A stretch of DNA of 64,000 nt from Glutamicibacter halophytocola (lineage in GTDB: Bacteria; Actinomycetota; Actinomycetes; Actinomycetales; Micrococcaceae), in NCBI RefSeq assembly GCF_001302565.1, contig NZ_CP012750.1, forward strand, positions 1,612,001 through 1,676,000, given 5' to 3'. Below the pieces are notes generated by a model. That model saw nothing but the letters and a program-made list of their open reading frames with translations, was not told the DNA's origin and made no database searches. How positions within the stretch are numbered: the stretch's first letter is position 1; each line of letters opens with the position of its first letter. Positions 28,276 through 38,200 of the stretch are shown here, one piece after another. Made by a program: the position numbers and the translations under genes.

Positions 28276-28411
28276 ACACTGTGATCGGTGTGACAAATGC
28301 GTGGATGCACCTGTCGAATCACGTGGATGACGGATCCTATCTACTAGACTTTGAACATCTGTGCTTACTAACCAAGCGACAGTTGGCATTCGAGAATGAG
28401 GACTTTTGAGC

Positions 28412-29260
28412 ATGACAGTTGCAGAGGAGGCCGACAAGTTCGGCTTGCACCGTGTAGGTGCGCGTCCTTCGTTGGGCGACTATCTGAGGCAAACTTGGGA
28501 GCGTCGTGAGTTCATTTATGAATTAGCGAAAGCTCGAGTTCAGAAGCAGAATCAACAAAACCGTTTGGGAATGCTCTGGGTAGTTCTCAAGCCAACCATG
28601 ATTGCAATCATGTATGGCGTGATTTTTGGTGTCTTGCAAGGCGACAAAAAAGCTGCAGATTTCCCGGTTTTCGTGATTATCGGTGTCTTCCTCTTTGAGT
28701 TCTTCACCAGCTCGATGAATGGCGGGGCAAAGTCGATCACAGGCAACTCCGCCTTGGTTCAATCCCTTTCATTTCCGCGCCTCAGCTTGCCGGTTGCTCA
28801 GATCACCCAGAACTTGCTGACTCTGATGCCAATGGTTGCCGTCATGTTCATATATTCGATGATTCTGGGCACAACGCCAAAGTGGTCATGGTTCGGGATC
28901 ATTCCGCTCATTGCAATATTCAGTGTTTTCAACATGGGTGTTGCCCTCATTTGTGCCAGGATCACGGTCCACGTGCGGGACTTCACGCAGATTCTTCCGC
29001 TGGTCACACGCATGCTTTTCTACACCTCCGGCGTCCTCTTCAGCGTCGATCGAATTCTCAGCCACTGGCCGTGGCTGGTAACCGTCTTTGATTTCCACCC
29101 GCTGTATCAGACACTGCAGCTAGCGCGAGGGATGATCATGGACAATGCTGAATACGATCCGATGGGCTGGGTCGTTGTAATTGTCTGGTCTCTTCTGATT
29201 CTTGTCGTGGGACTTATTTTCTTCTGGAAGGCTGAGGAGCGTTACGGCCGTGCCAATTAG
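28412..29260 (+). CDS. tagG: ABC-2 type polysaccharide/teichoic acid exporter, permease (TagG/Wzm type)
   Basis: 282 residues with six hydrophobic segments and the Wzm/TagG N-terminal pattern (LARAKVR-like stretch KARVQKQNQQNRLGMLWVVLK... region near residues 35-55). It forms the membrane channel with the next gene's ATPase to export a lipid-linked polymer. ATG at 28412 is preferred over an in-frame TTG at 28406. The ATPase gene starts inside its last codons (11-nt overlap), indicating coupled translation. Confidence 0.87.
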   Translation: MTVAEEADKFGLHRVGARPSLGDYLRQTWERREFIYELAKARVQKQNQQNRLGMLWVVLKPTMIAIMYGVIFGVLQGDKKAADFPVFVIIGVFLFEFFTSSMNGGAKSITGNSALVQSLSFPRLSLPVAQITQNLLTLMPMVAVMFIYSMILGTTPKWSWFGIIPLIAIFSVFNMGVALICARITVHVRDFTQILPLVTRMLFYTSGVLFSVDRILSHWPWLVTVFDFHPLYQTLQLARGMIMDNAEYDPMGWVVVIVWSLLILVVGLIFFWKAEERYGRAN

Positions 29261-30128
29261 TTTTGATGATCTGATCAACCCCGGGTTGCACCCTGAATAT
29301 GAACCCGCACCGATTTTTTCTGACGATACGTCCTTCATCGATGTCGTTAAGCCGGAAGACATCAAGTCTTCCACGCTGACCGTTGATGAATCCCGTACGC
29401 CGGTAGTCATGGTGGACAACCTGCATGTTAAATACCAGGTGTTCTCCAGTGGCAAAGCGTTGGGCAATGCAGGTGCGCGGAGGCTACTGCAGCCAAAGAT
29501 GCGTGGCGTGCGTACGGTACATGCGCTCAAGGGTATTTCCTTCGTTGCCTACGAAAATGAATCCATTGGCATCATCGGTTCCAACGGCTCGGGTAAGTCG
29601 ACGCTATTGCGTGCAATCACCGGACTGACGCCTCCTGCGGCTGGATCGGTCTATGCGCGTTCGCGCCCGAGCCTTCTGGGCGTCGGCGCTGCCCTGATTC
29701 CGGACCTCTCTGGCGACAAGAACATCACCTTGGGCGGTCTGGCCTTGGGATACAACCGTGAGCAGGTCGAACATATGCGTGAGGAAATCACCAAGTTTGC
29801 CGAGCTGGAAGAATTTATCGACCTGCCCATGCGGACTTACTCCTCAGGAATGGCTGCACGTCTGAAATTCGCCATCGCAGCTTCCAAGGAACACGACATC
29901 CTTATTGTCGATGAAGCCTTGGCAGTGGGCGACGCGAAGTTCCGCAAGCGCAGTGAAGCCAAGATCCGTGAAATTCGCGAGAATGCCGGCACCGTGTTCC
30001 TGGTTTCGCACTCAATGAATTCAATCAAGGAAACCTGCAATCGGTGCATCTGGATTGAAAAGGGTGTCCAGAAAATGGACGGCGACCCGGACACCGTGAT
30101 CAAGGCCTACCAGAAGCACAAGAAGTAA
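29250..30128 (+). CDS. tagH: ABC exporter ATPase for wall polymer (TagH/Wzt type)
   Basis: 292 residues. Walker A GSNGSGKST, ABC signature YSSGM, Walker B ILIVDEAL and switch His in VSHSMNS. An N-terminal extension of about 50 residues precedes the ATPase core. The upstream-open frame begins at 29202, but the GTG at 29250 has GAGGAG 10 nt upstream and overlaps the permease stop, as expected for a coupled pair. No C-terminal carbohydrate-binding domain of the Wzt type is present, so the substrate is probably recognised through its lipid or by the permease. Confidence 0.87.
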   Translation: MPISFDDLINPGLHPEYEPAPIFSDDTSFIDVVKPEDIKSSTLTVDESRTPVVMVDNLHVKYQVFSSGKALGNAGARRLLQPKMRGVRTVHALKGISFVAYENESIGIIGSNGSGKSTLLRAITGLTPPAAGSVYARSRPSLLGVGAALIPDLSGDKNITLGGLALGYNREQVEHMREEITKFAELEEFIDLPMRTYSSGMAARLKFAIAASKEHDILIVDEALAVGDAKFRKRSEAKIREIRENAGTVFLVSHSMNSIKETCNRCIWIEKGVQKMDGDPDTVIKAYQKHKK

Positions 30129-30135
30129 GAGACGA

Positions 30136-31173
30136 ATGACTGAATTCCCCGGCGTATCCTACGTCATGCCAGTGCTGAACGAGGCCGACTACCTGGAAGA
30201 GGCTGTCAACTCGATTCTCACCCAGGACTATGACGGAGAAAAGGAGCTGGTTATTGCGCTCGGTCCGAGTACCGACGACACCGATGCTGTTGCGCGCCGC
30301 CTGGCTGAAGCGGACTCCCGCATCACCCTGGTTGACAACCCCAAAGGCCGTACGCCGATTGCGCTGAATTTGGCAATCAAGGAGTCAATACATCCGATCA
30401 TCATGCGCGTAGATGCGCACAGCGAGCTTCCATCCAACTACACCCGTCGTGGGGTAGAGACGCTGTATCGCGTCGGAGCCCACGATGTTGGCGGGCTGAT
30501 GGACGCTCGGGGCCGTACAACAGTACAACGGGCCATCGCAGCGGCCTACCACTCCAAATTCGGTTTTGGTGGCCCCGCGTATCATTCTGGTGCTCCCGAG
30601 GGCGAAGCTGAGTCCGCTTATCTAGGAATCTTTCGCCGCGAAGTGTTTGACGAGGTCGGCTTTTACGACGAGAACATGTGGCGTGCCCAGGACTGGGAGC
30701 TCTGCCTTCGAATTCGCCAGGCTGGCCACAAGGTGTGGTTCGACCCTGAACTGAAGGTCGGTTACTACCCGCGCGAGAACTTCAAGGCCTTGGCACGGCA
30801 GTCCTATGCTTCTGGCACGTGGCGCGGTGAAATCGCACGTCGATTCCCGGAAGGAAAATCGCTGCGGCATGATATTCCGCCCCTGCTTCTTGCCGGAGTG
30901 GGTCTCGGGTCGATTGCCTTGATCGTTGCGCCCTTGACCAAGGATCGCGCACCCCGTGCCCTTCAGTCCCTGATCAATGTTGCCGCTTCGGCGCCGCTCG
31001 TCTATGTGGCGGCAACGATGGCTGCTGGCTTTGCTTCCAAGGGCGAAGGGCTCAAGGAGAAACTCCTTACCGCTGGCGCGTTCCAATCAATTCATCTTCC
31101 GTGGGCCGCCGGGTACCTCAAGGGGCGCATCTTTGGCGCCGGCGGAACTTTGGATAAAGGCCGGGTCAAGTGA
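30136..31173 (+). CDS. Family 2 glycosyltransferase with C-terminal membrane segments
   Basis: 345 residues. GT-A core with VSYVMPVLNEADYLEEAV at the start, MRVDAH (DxD-type metal site) and RAQDWELCLR. The last 90 residues hold hydrophobic segments (LLLAGVGLGSIALIVAPL and a second one), as in polyprenyl-linked sugar transferases acting at the membrane. It follows tagH by 7 nt and overlaps the next gene by 4 nt, so it is in the exporter operon. Confidence 0.84.
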   Translation: MTEFPGVSYVMPVLNEADYLEEAVNSILTQDYDGEKELVIALGPSTDDTDAVARRLAEADSRITLVDNPKGRTPIALNLAIKESIHPIIMRVDAHSELPSNYTRRGVETLYRVGAHDVGGLMDARGRTTVQRAIAAAYHSKFGFGGPAYHSGAPEGEAESAYLGIFRREVFDEVGFYDENMWRAQDWELCLRIRQAGHKVWFDPELKVGYYPRENFKALARQSYASGTWRGEIARRFPEGKSLRHDIPPLLLAGVGLGSIALIVAPLTKDRAPRALQSLINVAASAPLVYVAATMAAGFASKGEGLKEKLLTAGAFQSIHLPWAAGYLKGRIFGAGGTLDKGRVK

Positions 31174-31991
31174 CTGTCGACCGCCCAAAGAATCCGACGC
31201 TGGACCAGCTCCGAGCTGTCTGCCAGCCACCTGAGGTGAAAGCTCGGAAGAACGCTGAACACTGGACCGCCGAACTCTATCTTCGGCATATTTCCATTTA
31301 CCTGACGGCAGTTTTGGTCAGAACACGCATCACGGCTAATGGAGTCACCGGTTTGATGATCCTTGCCGGCTGGTGCATGTCGCTTGCGCTACTCATACCG
31401 GGTATTTGGGGTCCTGTTCTCGCGGTTGTCTTGTCGCAAGTCCAGCTGTATTTAGATTGCTCTGATGGCGAGGTGGCGCGGTGGCGCGCCTCCCAGTCGC
31501 CACGTGGAATCTTCATCGATATGGTGGGGCACCATACGACGGAAGCCTTGATTCCCATTGCGCTGGGTTACCGGGTGTTCAAAGAACTCTCGGTCGACGG
31601 CGCGATGAGTGCACAGGCATGGCCTGTCCTGTTCATGGGTGCTTGCTTGTCTGTCCTGCTGGTCCTCAATCGTTCGCAGTCCCTGATGGTCCACGCTGCT
31701 CGGGGCATGGCTGGTTTGCCGAAGCTTCCGGATACTGCTGCCGCGCGAGCTGTCTCTACCGCGACTGCTATTGGACGTTTACGCGCGATGGCGCGATTCC
31801 TTCCATTCCACCGTTTGCTGCATGCTGTGGAGCTGAGCTTGCTCATTCTCCTGTGCTCCATCATTTCGGCCATTGCAGGGACGCCAGGGCTGGCGGAAAA
31901 GTGGATGATATGGATTCTGCTTCCCGCCTGCGTATTGGTGAATATCGGGCACTTCTTATCAAATATGGTGTCTTCGCGGTTGAAAGCGTAA
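31170..31991 (+). CDS. CDP-alcohol phosphatidyltransferase family membrane protein
   Basis: 273 residues, several membrane segments. The CDP-alcohol motif runs from D96 (D96xxD99G100xxA103R104, eight residues, G113xxxD117xxx) but the fourth acidic position is His121. The fourth Asp is the proposed catalytic base in structurally studied members, so the change is notable; I recall similar His variants among capsule and wall-polymer cluster members, which I cannot confirm here. It could transfer a phospho-alcohol from a CDP donor, perhaps made by TagD, onto a polymer intermediate. GTG start in a GTGA overlap. Confidence 0.82.
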   Translation: MTVDRPKNPTLDQLRAVCQPPEVKARKNAEHWTAELYLRHISIYLTAVLVRTRITANGVTGLMILAGWCMSLALLIPGIWGPVLAVVLSQVQLYLDCSDGEVARWRASQSPRGIFIDMVGHHTTEALIPIALGYRVFKELSVDGAMSAQAWPVLFMGACLSVLLVLNRSQSLMVHAARGMAGLPKLPDTAAARAVSTATAIGRLRAMARFLPFHRLLHAVELSLLILLCSIISAIAGTPGLAEKWMIWILLPACVLVNIGHFLSNMVSSRLKA

Positions 31992-32031
31992 AGCTTCGCT
32001 ATCGCAACTAAACAAACGGAAAGGGCAGAGC

Positions 32032-32922
32032 ATGGATAATCGACTCGCTCCAACAATCGGCGTTGTCGTATTGACCATGGGCAATCGCCCGGTAGAACTG
32101 CGTCGTGCGTTGGATTCGCTGCTCGCGCAACGGGACGTCGTCATCAATGCGGTAGTTGTTGGCAACGGTTGGGATCCAACCGATATCCCTGAAGGTATCA
32201 AGACCCATTTCCTGCCTGAAAACCTCGGCATTCCTGCCGGAAGAAATGCCGGCGTGGCTCAAGTCGAGGGGGAGTACCTTTGCTTCCTCGATGACGATTC
32301 GTGGTTTCTGGACGACGATTTCTTAATTACTGCCGTAAACCGTTTTAAGAAGTACCCGAGGATGGGGCTGCTCCAGCCTCGCATCACCGATCCTGAACAC
32401 AGTGATCAGAATCCGACTCGCTGGATTCCCCGGTTGAAGAAGCGCACCGCGGAAGAACCAAGCCGCGTCTTCCACGTCGGAGAGACCTGCCTCGTGACAA
32501 CCCGCGAGCTCTTTGACCTCACCGGCGGTTGGGCCGGTGGGTTCTGGTATGCGCACGAAGGCATCGAACTTGCCTGGCGTATTTGGGACACTGGAACGTA
32601 CGTCTGGTATGCCGGCGACATGCGTATCGGACACCCTGTAGTGGACCCGCGTCGGCATGAAGAGTTCTATCGGCTTAACGCCCGCAATCGTGTTTGGCTT
32701 GCTCGCAGGAATTTGCCTGCACCGTTCACCTGGATCTACCCGACAACGTGGATGCTCATTGAATGCCTGCGAATGCGCAAGAAACCCAACGCAGTCAACC
32801 AGTACTTGGCTGGTTGGAAGGCGGGTTGGAAGGGAAGCCCGTGGTATCGGGAACCACGCTCGAAGCTGCGTTGGATAACGGTGCTTCGAATGACTCTTTC
32901 GGGACGTCCACCGATTATTTGA
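32032..32922 (+). CDS. Family 2 glycosyltransferase
   Basis: 296 residues, GT-A fold. IGVVVLTMGNRP at the start, NLGIPAGRNAGV (typical rhamnosyl/galactosyltransferase pattern), FLDDDS (DxD) and the acceptor-side region with HEGIELAWR. No membrane segment is obvious. It lies 40 nt after the CDP-alcohol transferase gene in the same direction. Sugar specificity cannot be read from sequence. Confidence 0.84.
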   Translation: MDNRLAPTIGVVVLTMGNRPVELRRALDSLLAQRDVVINAVVVGNGWDPTDIPEGIKTHFLPENLGIPAGRNAGVAQVEGEYLCFLDDDSWFLDDDFLITAVNRFKKYPRMGLLQPRITDPEHSDQNPTRWIPRLKKRTAEEPSRVFHVGETCLVTTRELFDLTGGWAGGFWYAHEGIELAWRIWDTGTYVWYAGDMRIGHPVVDPRRHEEFYRLNARNRVWLARRNLPAPFTWIYPTTWMLIECLRMRKKPNAVNQYLAGWKAGWKGSPWYREPRSKLRWITVLRMTLSGRPPII

Positions 32923-33076
32923 CCGCTGCTGTTCAAGCGGAAAGGATGATCGCCGGAATATCGGTCGGTCAGAATCGGTTTAGCCGATCGAGTGGACTAC
33001 CGCTAGGCTAGCTGGTAGGTAAACAGAAGATTAACGCTTATCGGACTACTGGCGCGATAATTAGTGTGTACCCACA

Positions 33077-33100
33077 AAGAACAGCGATTGCACTGTTCTT
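33077..33100 (+). terminator. Weak terminator-like hairpin
   Basis: An 8-bp perfect stem (33077-33084 with 33093-33100) and an 8-nt loop in the 240-nt gap ahead of tagD. No T-run beyond TTCTT, so its strength is uncertain. Confidence 0.35.
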
Positions 33101-33163
33101 CCAGTACACCAGCTAGAGCGGCCATTCAATTGCCAGAAATAGACTTTGCAGAAGGAAATTCAA

Positions 33164-33625
33164 ATGACTAAGACCGTGTTGACCTATGGAACCTTCGACT
33201 TGTTCCACATTGGGCACCTGAACATCTTGAAGCGTTTGAAAGCCAAGGGTGACCGCTTGATCGTCGGTGTCTCCACCGACGAATTCAACGCGATCAAGGG
33301 TAAAAAGCCGGTAGTGCCTTTCGAACAGCGTCTTGAAATCGTCCAGGCCATCGAGTACGTTGACCTTGCTATCCCGGAAGAGAACTGGGAGCAGAAGCGC
33401 CTTGATATCAAGAAGTATGATGCCAAGGTCTTCGGAATTGGTGAAGACTGGAAGGGCAAATTCGATGACCTCGGTGACGAAGTAGAGGTGGTCTACCTTC
33501 CGCGTACTTCGGGAATCTCAACCACTGAGATGAAGCGCGTGCTGAGCGAATTTGATGAACGCCATGTCCAGTCCTTGAAGAGCACTTTGGATACGCTGAG
33601 CCAGATTGTCAAGGAACTTAGCTAA
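33164..33625 (+). CDS. tagD: Glycerol-3-phosphate cytidylyltransferase
   Basis: 153 residues. Nucleotidyltransferase motif GTFDLFHIGH at the N-terminus and RTSGISTTEM near residue 120, both characteristic of TagD/TarD-type enzymes that make CDP-glycerol from CTP and glycerol-3-phosphate. An extended C-terminus of about 25 residues is present. The ATG at 33164 after GAAGGAA is chosen over an upstream open frame. It directly precedes the glycerophosphotransferase genes, as expected if it supplies their donor. The donor could be another CDP-polyol phosphate. Confidence 0.9.
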   Translation: MTKTVLTYGTFDLFHIGHLNILKRLKAKGDRLIVGVSTDEFNAIKGKKPVVPFEQRLEIVQAIEYVDLAIPEENWEQKRLDIKKYDAKVFGIGEDWKGKFDDLGDEVEVVYLPRTSGISTTEMKRVLSEFDERHVQSLKSTLDTLSQIVKELS

Positions 33626-33673
33626 GCGAAGTTTCTGACTGCAAGCATTTGTAATACCTTATTGAAAGATCTC

Positions 33674-34948
33674 ATGTCCAACGAGTACTTCAGCAGTTCA
33701 ATCAAAGGCAGCATTAAGTCCCTATTGCGCATGGTTGGGCGTCAGCCCGGAGCTAAGCGACTTAATCGGGCCATGGGCTTTGTCAACCGACCCGTTGGAG
33801 CAAACGTTGGCGTGTCCAATATCCAGCTTCCTGGATCTGTTGCCGTGTACTTTGGAGACGGTGCCGACAAGATTTATCAGGTTGCCCAGTGGCTGCCCGT
33901 TCTTGAAGAGCTGCATCAAAAAGAAGAAGTTCTACTGGTGTTCCGCACGCTCGGCGCCTTTAAGGCTGCCGGAAAGCTGACTGCCCTTCCCAAGGTTTTC
34001 GTTCGACGATTCTCGGACCTCATGGACGTTTATGATGACAATGAATTAAAACTTGTTATTTACGTTAACAACTCTCGCAGTAATTTCCAGTCCTTGGATC
34101 ACCCGCGACTGGTGCATGTACACGTGAACCATGGCGAGAGCGACAAGCTTTCGATGGTCTCCAATAAGGCCAAGGCTTATGACAAAGTATTTGTCGCTGG
34201 CCCGGCAGCTATCAAACGGCATCAGACCATGCTGATTGATTTTGATTACAACAAGTTGCTTGTGACAGGGCGCCCCCAACTTGATATTGACTTCAAGTTG
34301 GAGCTATCGCCAAGCGATAAATTGGATGTAATGTATGCGCCGACGTGGGAAGGCGAAAACGAAGATAATAACTATACTTCGTTGGATAAATATGGTGTCG
34401 CTATAGTCGAGGCGCTGCTTGAAAACCCACTGTGGCGGGTCATTTACAAACCGCACCCTCGCATTCAGTCCAGTACTACTCCAGGTATTGCTCAAGCGCA
34501 TGCACGCGTTCTGGAGCTGCTCAAGACTGCGAATGATGCCGGGGCGAAACACGTAATTTCTGAGCAGGGCAATATCTTGGCCATGTTCGACTCGACTGAT
34601 GCTCTGATTACTGATGTTTCAAGCGTTGGCCTGGATTATCTTTATCTTCACCCGGACAACCCCTTGGTCATTTCCGATCGTCGTACCAACCGGGAAATTC
34701 TTCACCGCGATGCTCCTGTCGCGCAGTCGTGCCATATTGTAGACGCGGATAGTGTAAAAAATATTCAGGACTTGCTAACCAGTGCGCTGACGCATGACGT
34801 GCATAAGGAGCAGCGCCTTGAGATGCGGCAGTTCTATTTTGGAGATCTTAATCGAGGCGATTCAACGACGCGCTTCCAAAACGTGATTCAAGAATTAATC
34901 AGTGAACGCCAGGGCAAGCTGCAGAGCTTCCGGGGCTGGCATAGCTAG
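33674..34948 (+). CDS. CDP-glycerol glycerophosphotransferase family protein (TagB/TagF type)
   Basis: About 424 residues of a GT-B-like fold. Signatures: HVHVNHGESDK (the HG motif of the family), YAPTWEG near residue 220, IYKPHPR near 258, and LITDVSSVGLDYLYL near 312 (TDYSS-type donor site). Such enzymes add glycerol-phosphate (or ribitol-phosphate) from a CDP donor to a membrane-linked acceptor. It follows tagD by about 50 nt. ATG 33674 is used; a TTG at 33662 is in frame. The same motif set recurs in the two minus-strand genes at 38.8-41.4 kb. Confidence 0.84.
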   Translation: MSNEYFSSSIKGSIKSLLRMVGRQPGAKRLNRAMGFVNRPVGANVGVSNIQLPGSVAVYFGDGADKIYQVAQWLPVLEELHQKEEVLLVFRTLGAFKAAGKLTALPKVFVRRFSDLMDVYDDNELKLVIYVNNSRSNFQSLDHPRLVHVHVNHGESDKLSMVSNKAKAYDKVFVAGPAAIKRHQTMLIDFDYNKLLVTGRPQLDIDFKLELSPSDKLDVMYAPTWEGENEDNNYTSLDKYGVAIVEALLENPLWRVIYKPHPRIQSSTTPGIAQAHARVLELLKTANDAGAKHVISEQGNILAMFDSTDALITDVSSVGLDYLYLHPDNPLVISDRRTNREILHRDAPVAQSCHIVDADSVKNIQDLLTSALTHDVHKEQRLEMRQFYFGDLNRGDSTTRFQNVIQELISERQGKLQSFRGWHS

Positions 34949-35208
34949 TTCGCCCCTTGTACTACCGCCCAGGCTGCTGATGATTTCACTTCCGCAGCCA
35001 TTGGATCGCTACTCCGTTTAATCAAGTATCCCTGGAGTCGACTCCAAGACTATTTTCAGGTTAGCAGTGGCATTTCAACGCTGTTTGAGTGATGACGAGG
35101 GGTAACCTTGTTCAGTGGATCACATGGCCGGTAGCCAACGCACTAGGTTGTTGGTGACTTTCCCATGCTATTAGGGCAAGAACGGCTAAAATAATGAAGG
35201 ATTTATTC

Positions 35209-38200
35209 GTGCCAGTTGAGATTCGATCTGTGCAAGATCTAGCGCAGTCTGCAATGCAAAGTTTGCGTACCCGCCGGTTGAAGCACAAGAAGTACCGCTA
35301 TTACCCGGGATACCAGCAACTGGATCTCTCTGTTCGTGGGGAAACACTTCATATCGACGCGCGCGTGGAGCATCGAGTGCGATCGGTATCCGTACTCCAC
35401 GGCAACCACATTGTCTCTTCTGTTGAGCCACTTTCATCGGCTTTAGCCAACAAAGCGGACGGTGAATTGCGCCAAATCCACGCAGAAATGGATCTGACCT
35501 CGCTTCTTGAGCAATGGCATGAGTATCGCGAGCGTTCATCTGCGGACGAAGAGCCTGAATTCACTGAAACTGATGCCGACGAAGCCGAAGACAACTCGGT
35601 CACATTAGAAGATGACCGGTATTCCGGTACGGTTCGCCTTGCTCTTACTTTCAGTGCGGATTTTGATGCTTTGCCATCTGGCATTGCGTGGTTGCAGCTG
35701 TCTGAAGGCGGAGAACTAGTTCGCCGAAGAGAAGTTCGGAGGCAAATTGAAGCCGGCGAGGTCACTCTCAGCGGCCCGGTAATTGCTCATCGAATATTGG
35801 GGCGATTCGCATCAACCACGCTTGGTGACGACCCGGTATACATTTCGGGTGAACGCAGCGTAGGGCTATATATCAACAAGAAGGCCGAAGTGGCTTTGGG
35901 CCTGAACCGTCCACTAAGGTTTAATCACCGCATTCGCACTGACATCACCCAGGTTCGAGATGGCAAGTTGTCATTGGGCGGCGTTTTGGAAACCCAGAGC
36001 GATCGCCTTACTGAGGTGACTCTGCACCTTGTGGGGCGTAAGTCGGACTTCTCCGTTGAGTCGCCAGTTATGCTGTCTTTTGACGAAAAGCTTGCAGCAA
36101 AACGCTTTGGACGTGCTATCTATAATTGGTCTGCATCTGTGGATTTCAAGTCAGTCGACTGGAGCAAGATCGACCGCGGAGATAACTACGATCTCTATCT
36201 TTTGGCGTCATCCAATTCAAGCAGTGAAGTCTCGCGAATACGCGTGACACGAACTCCCTTTGGCGTTCGGTCTACAACGCGTGCCGATACTTTGACGGTA
36301 GGCGACAAGACACTAGCCATATCTCCATATTTCACCTTCAAGGCCAAATCGACATCACTCATTCTGGAAGTTTTCGACAAGGATGCGTTCGCCGTGCTTG
36401 CCGAGACCAAGCAACGCAGTTTCCCAGATGACCAGAGCCTAGGCTCCAAGCCAATATGGATCGTTGGCGAACTGTCCTATAAAGCGCAGGATAACGGGCT
36501 GCACTTGTTTAAGTATCTGCGAAGCGAGCGTAAAGACATTGATGCTTACTACGTGATCGATGAAAATGCTCCGGATCTGCGGAATTTTGACTCCTTGGAC
36601 CACGTCGTATTTCATGGCAGCAAGGAGCATTTTGAACTAGCTATTCGTTGCCAGCGTTTTATTGGGACTCATCACGCGGATTACCTGTTCCCAACCAGGC
36701 ACCATAGCTTCTCCTCACGTTGCAGGGCCACACGAGTATTTTTGCAGCATGGCGTCATGGGGACTAAGTGGATGGTTCCCAACTACGGAAAGAACTCTCC
36801 TGGTTTTGCCACGGACCTCTTCATGGTCTCGTCAGAACGCGAAAAGCAATACATTGTCAATGATTTCCAGTACTCGCCGGACGAAGTCAAAGTTACGGGG
36901 CTGTCCCGCTTTGACGCGTTGCTTGCCGACGACCTTGCGGTCAACGAAAACATGCTGCTGATAATTCCGACGTGGCGAGACTGGTTGCAGAATGAAGAAG
37001 TTTTTCTTGAATCAGAGTATCTAGATCAATGGAAAAACTTGCTGAATTCGCCGGAGCTTCAGGCACTTGTTGAAAAGCACGGATTAGAAGTCGTCTTTTG
37101 CTTGCACCCTAATATGATGCAATTCAGGGAACACTTCGATGGCGCCCCGGCTCGATTGATAGTCCAGGGTGAGATTGACGTTCAGGAGCTTATCAAGACT
37201 TCTGCGATTATGGTTACCGATTATTCATCGGTGAATTTTGACTTCAGTTTCCTGCATAGGCCGGTTCACTACTTCCAATTTGATCGCGCGCGCTTCCTCG
37301 GTCCAAAAGGTTCCCACTTGAATCTTGATGAAGAATTGCCGGGGCGTATTGCCTTTGACGCTGAGACGTTGTTGAAGGATCTTGCGCAAACCTTGGAACG
37401 CGGCAAGAGCATGGAGGAAAAATACCGCAATCGTGCAGACGTCTTTATGACGTATCGGGATCAAAATAATTCGCAACGGGTAACAGAGGAAATTGAGAAA
37501 GCAGAGTTGCGGAAAAACTCTGGCATCGGCTGGCGCGCCGAATTACCGGTGAAGTTGAAAAACAGGTTCCGACGAAACAAGCGCTATTTCGACGTCATGC
37601 GCAGGCTATTCAAGCTCTACAAGCTTGCTCCCATGGATGACGACCTGATCGTATTTGAGTCAGGACTTGGGCGACAATATGGGGATTCACCGCGATACAT
37701 TTACGAGGAATTGATTCGACAAGGCGATACTCGTCGTAAGGTCTGGGTTTATTCAGGAAGACACCGATTCACGGATCCCTTGACCACCACAGTCAAGCGA
37801 CTGTCTCCCGAATACTTCTGGTACCTAGCCAGGGCAAAGTACTGGGTGAATAACCAGAGCTTCCCGCATTATGTGCAGCGTCGTTCCAAGGGAGTGTTCT
37901 TGCAAACTTGGCATGGAACTCCACTCAAGCAGATGGCCCTCGACATTCGAGAAGTTCATGGTCGCGACGAGGGGTACCTGGAGCGAGTTACAAGGGCAAC
38001 GCGTCAATGGACGCATCTCATTTCGCCCTCAAGATACACCAGCGACATCATGCGATCTGCATATGCTTTCTCAGGTGAAGCTGTGGAGGTTGGGTATCCT
38101 CGAAACGATATCTTGACAAGCCAAGACGTTGTGGACCGTGAGAGAAATATTCGCGATGAGCTCGCTATACCGCCCGGGGTCAAAACCGTCCTATATGCTC

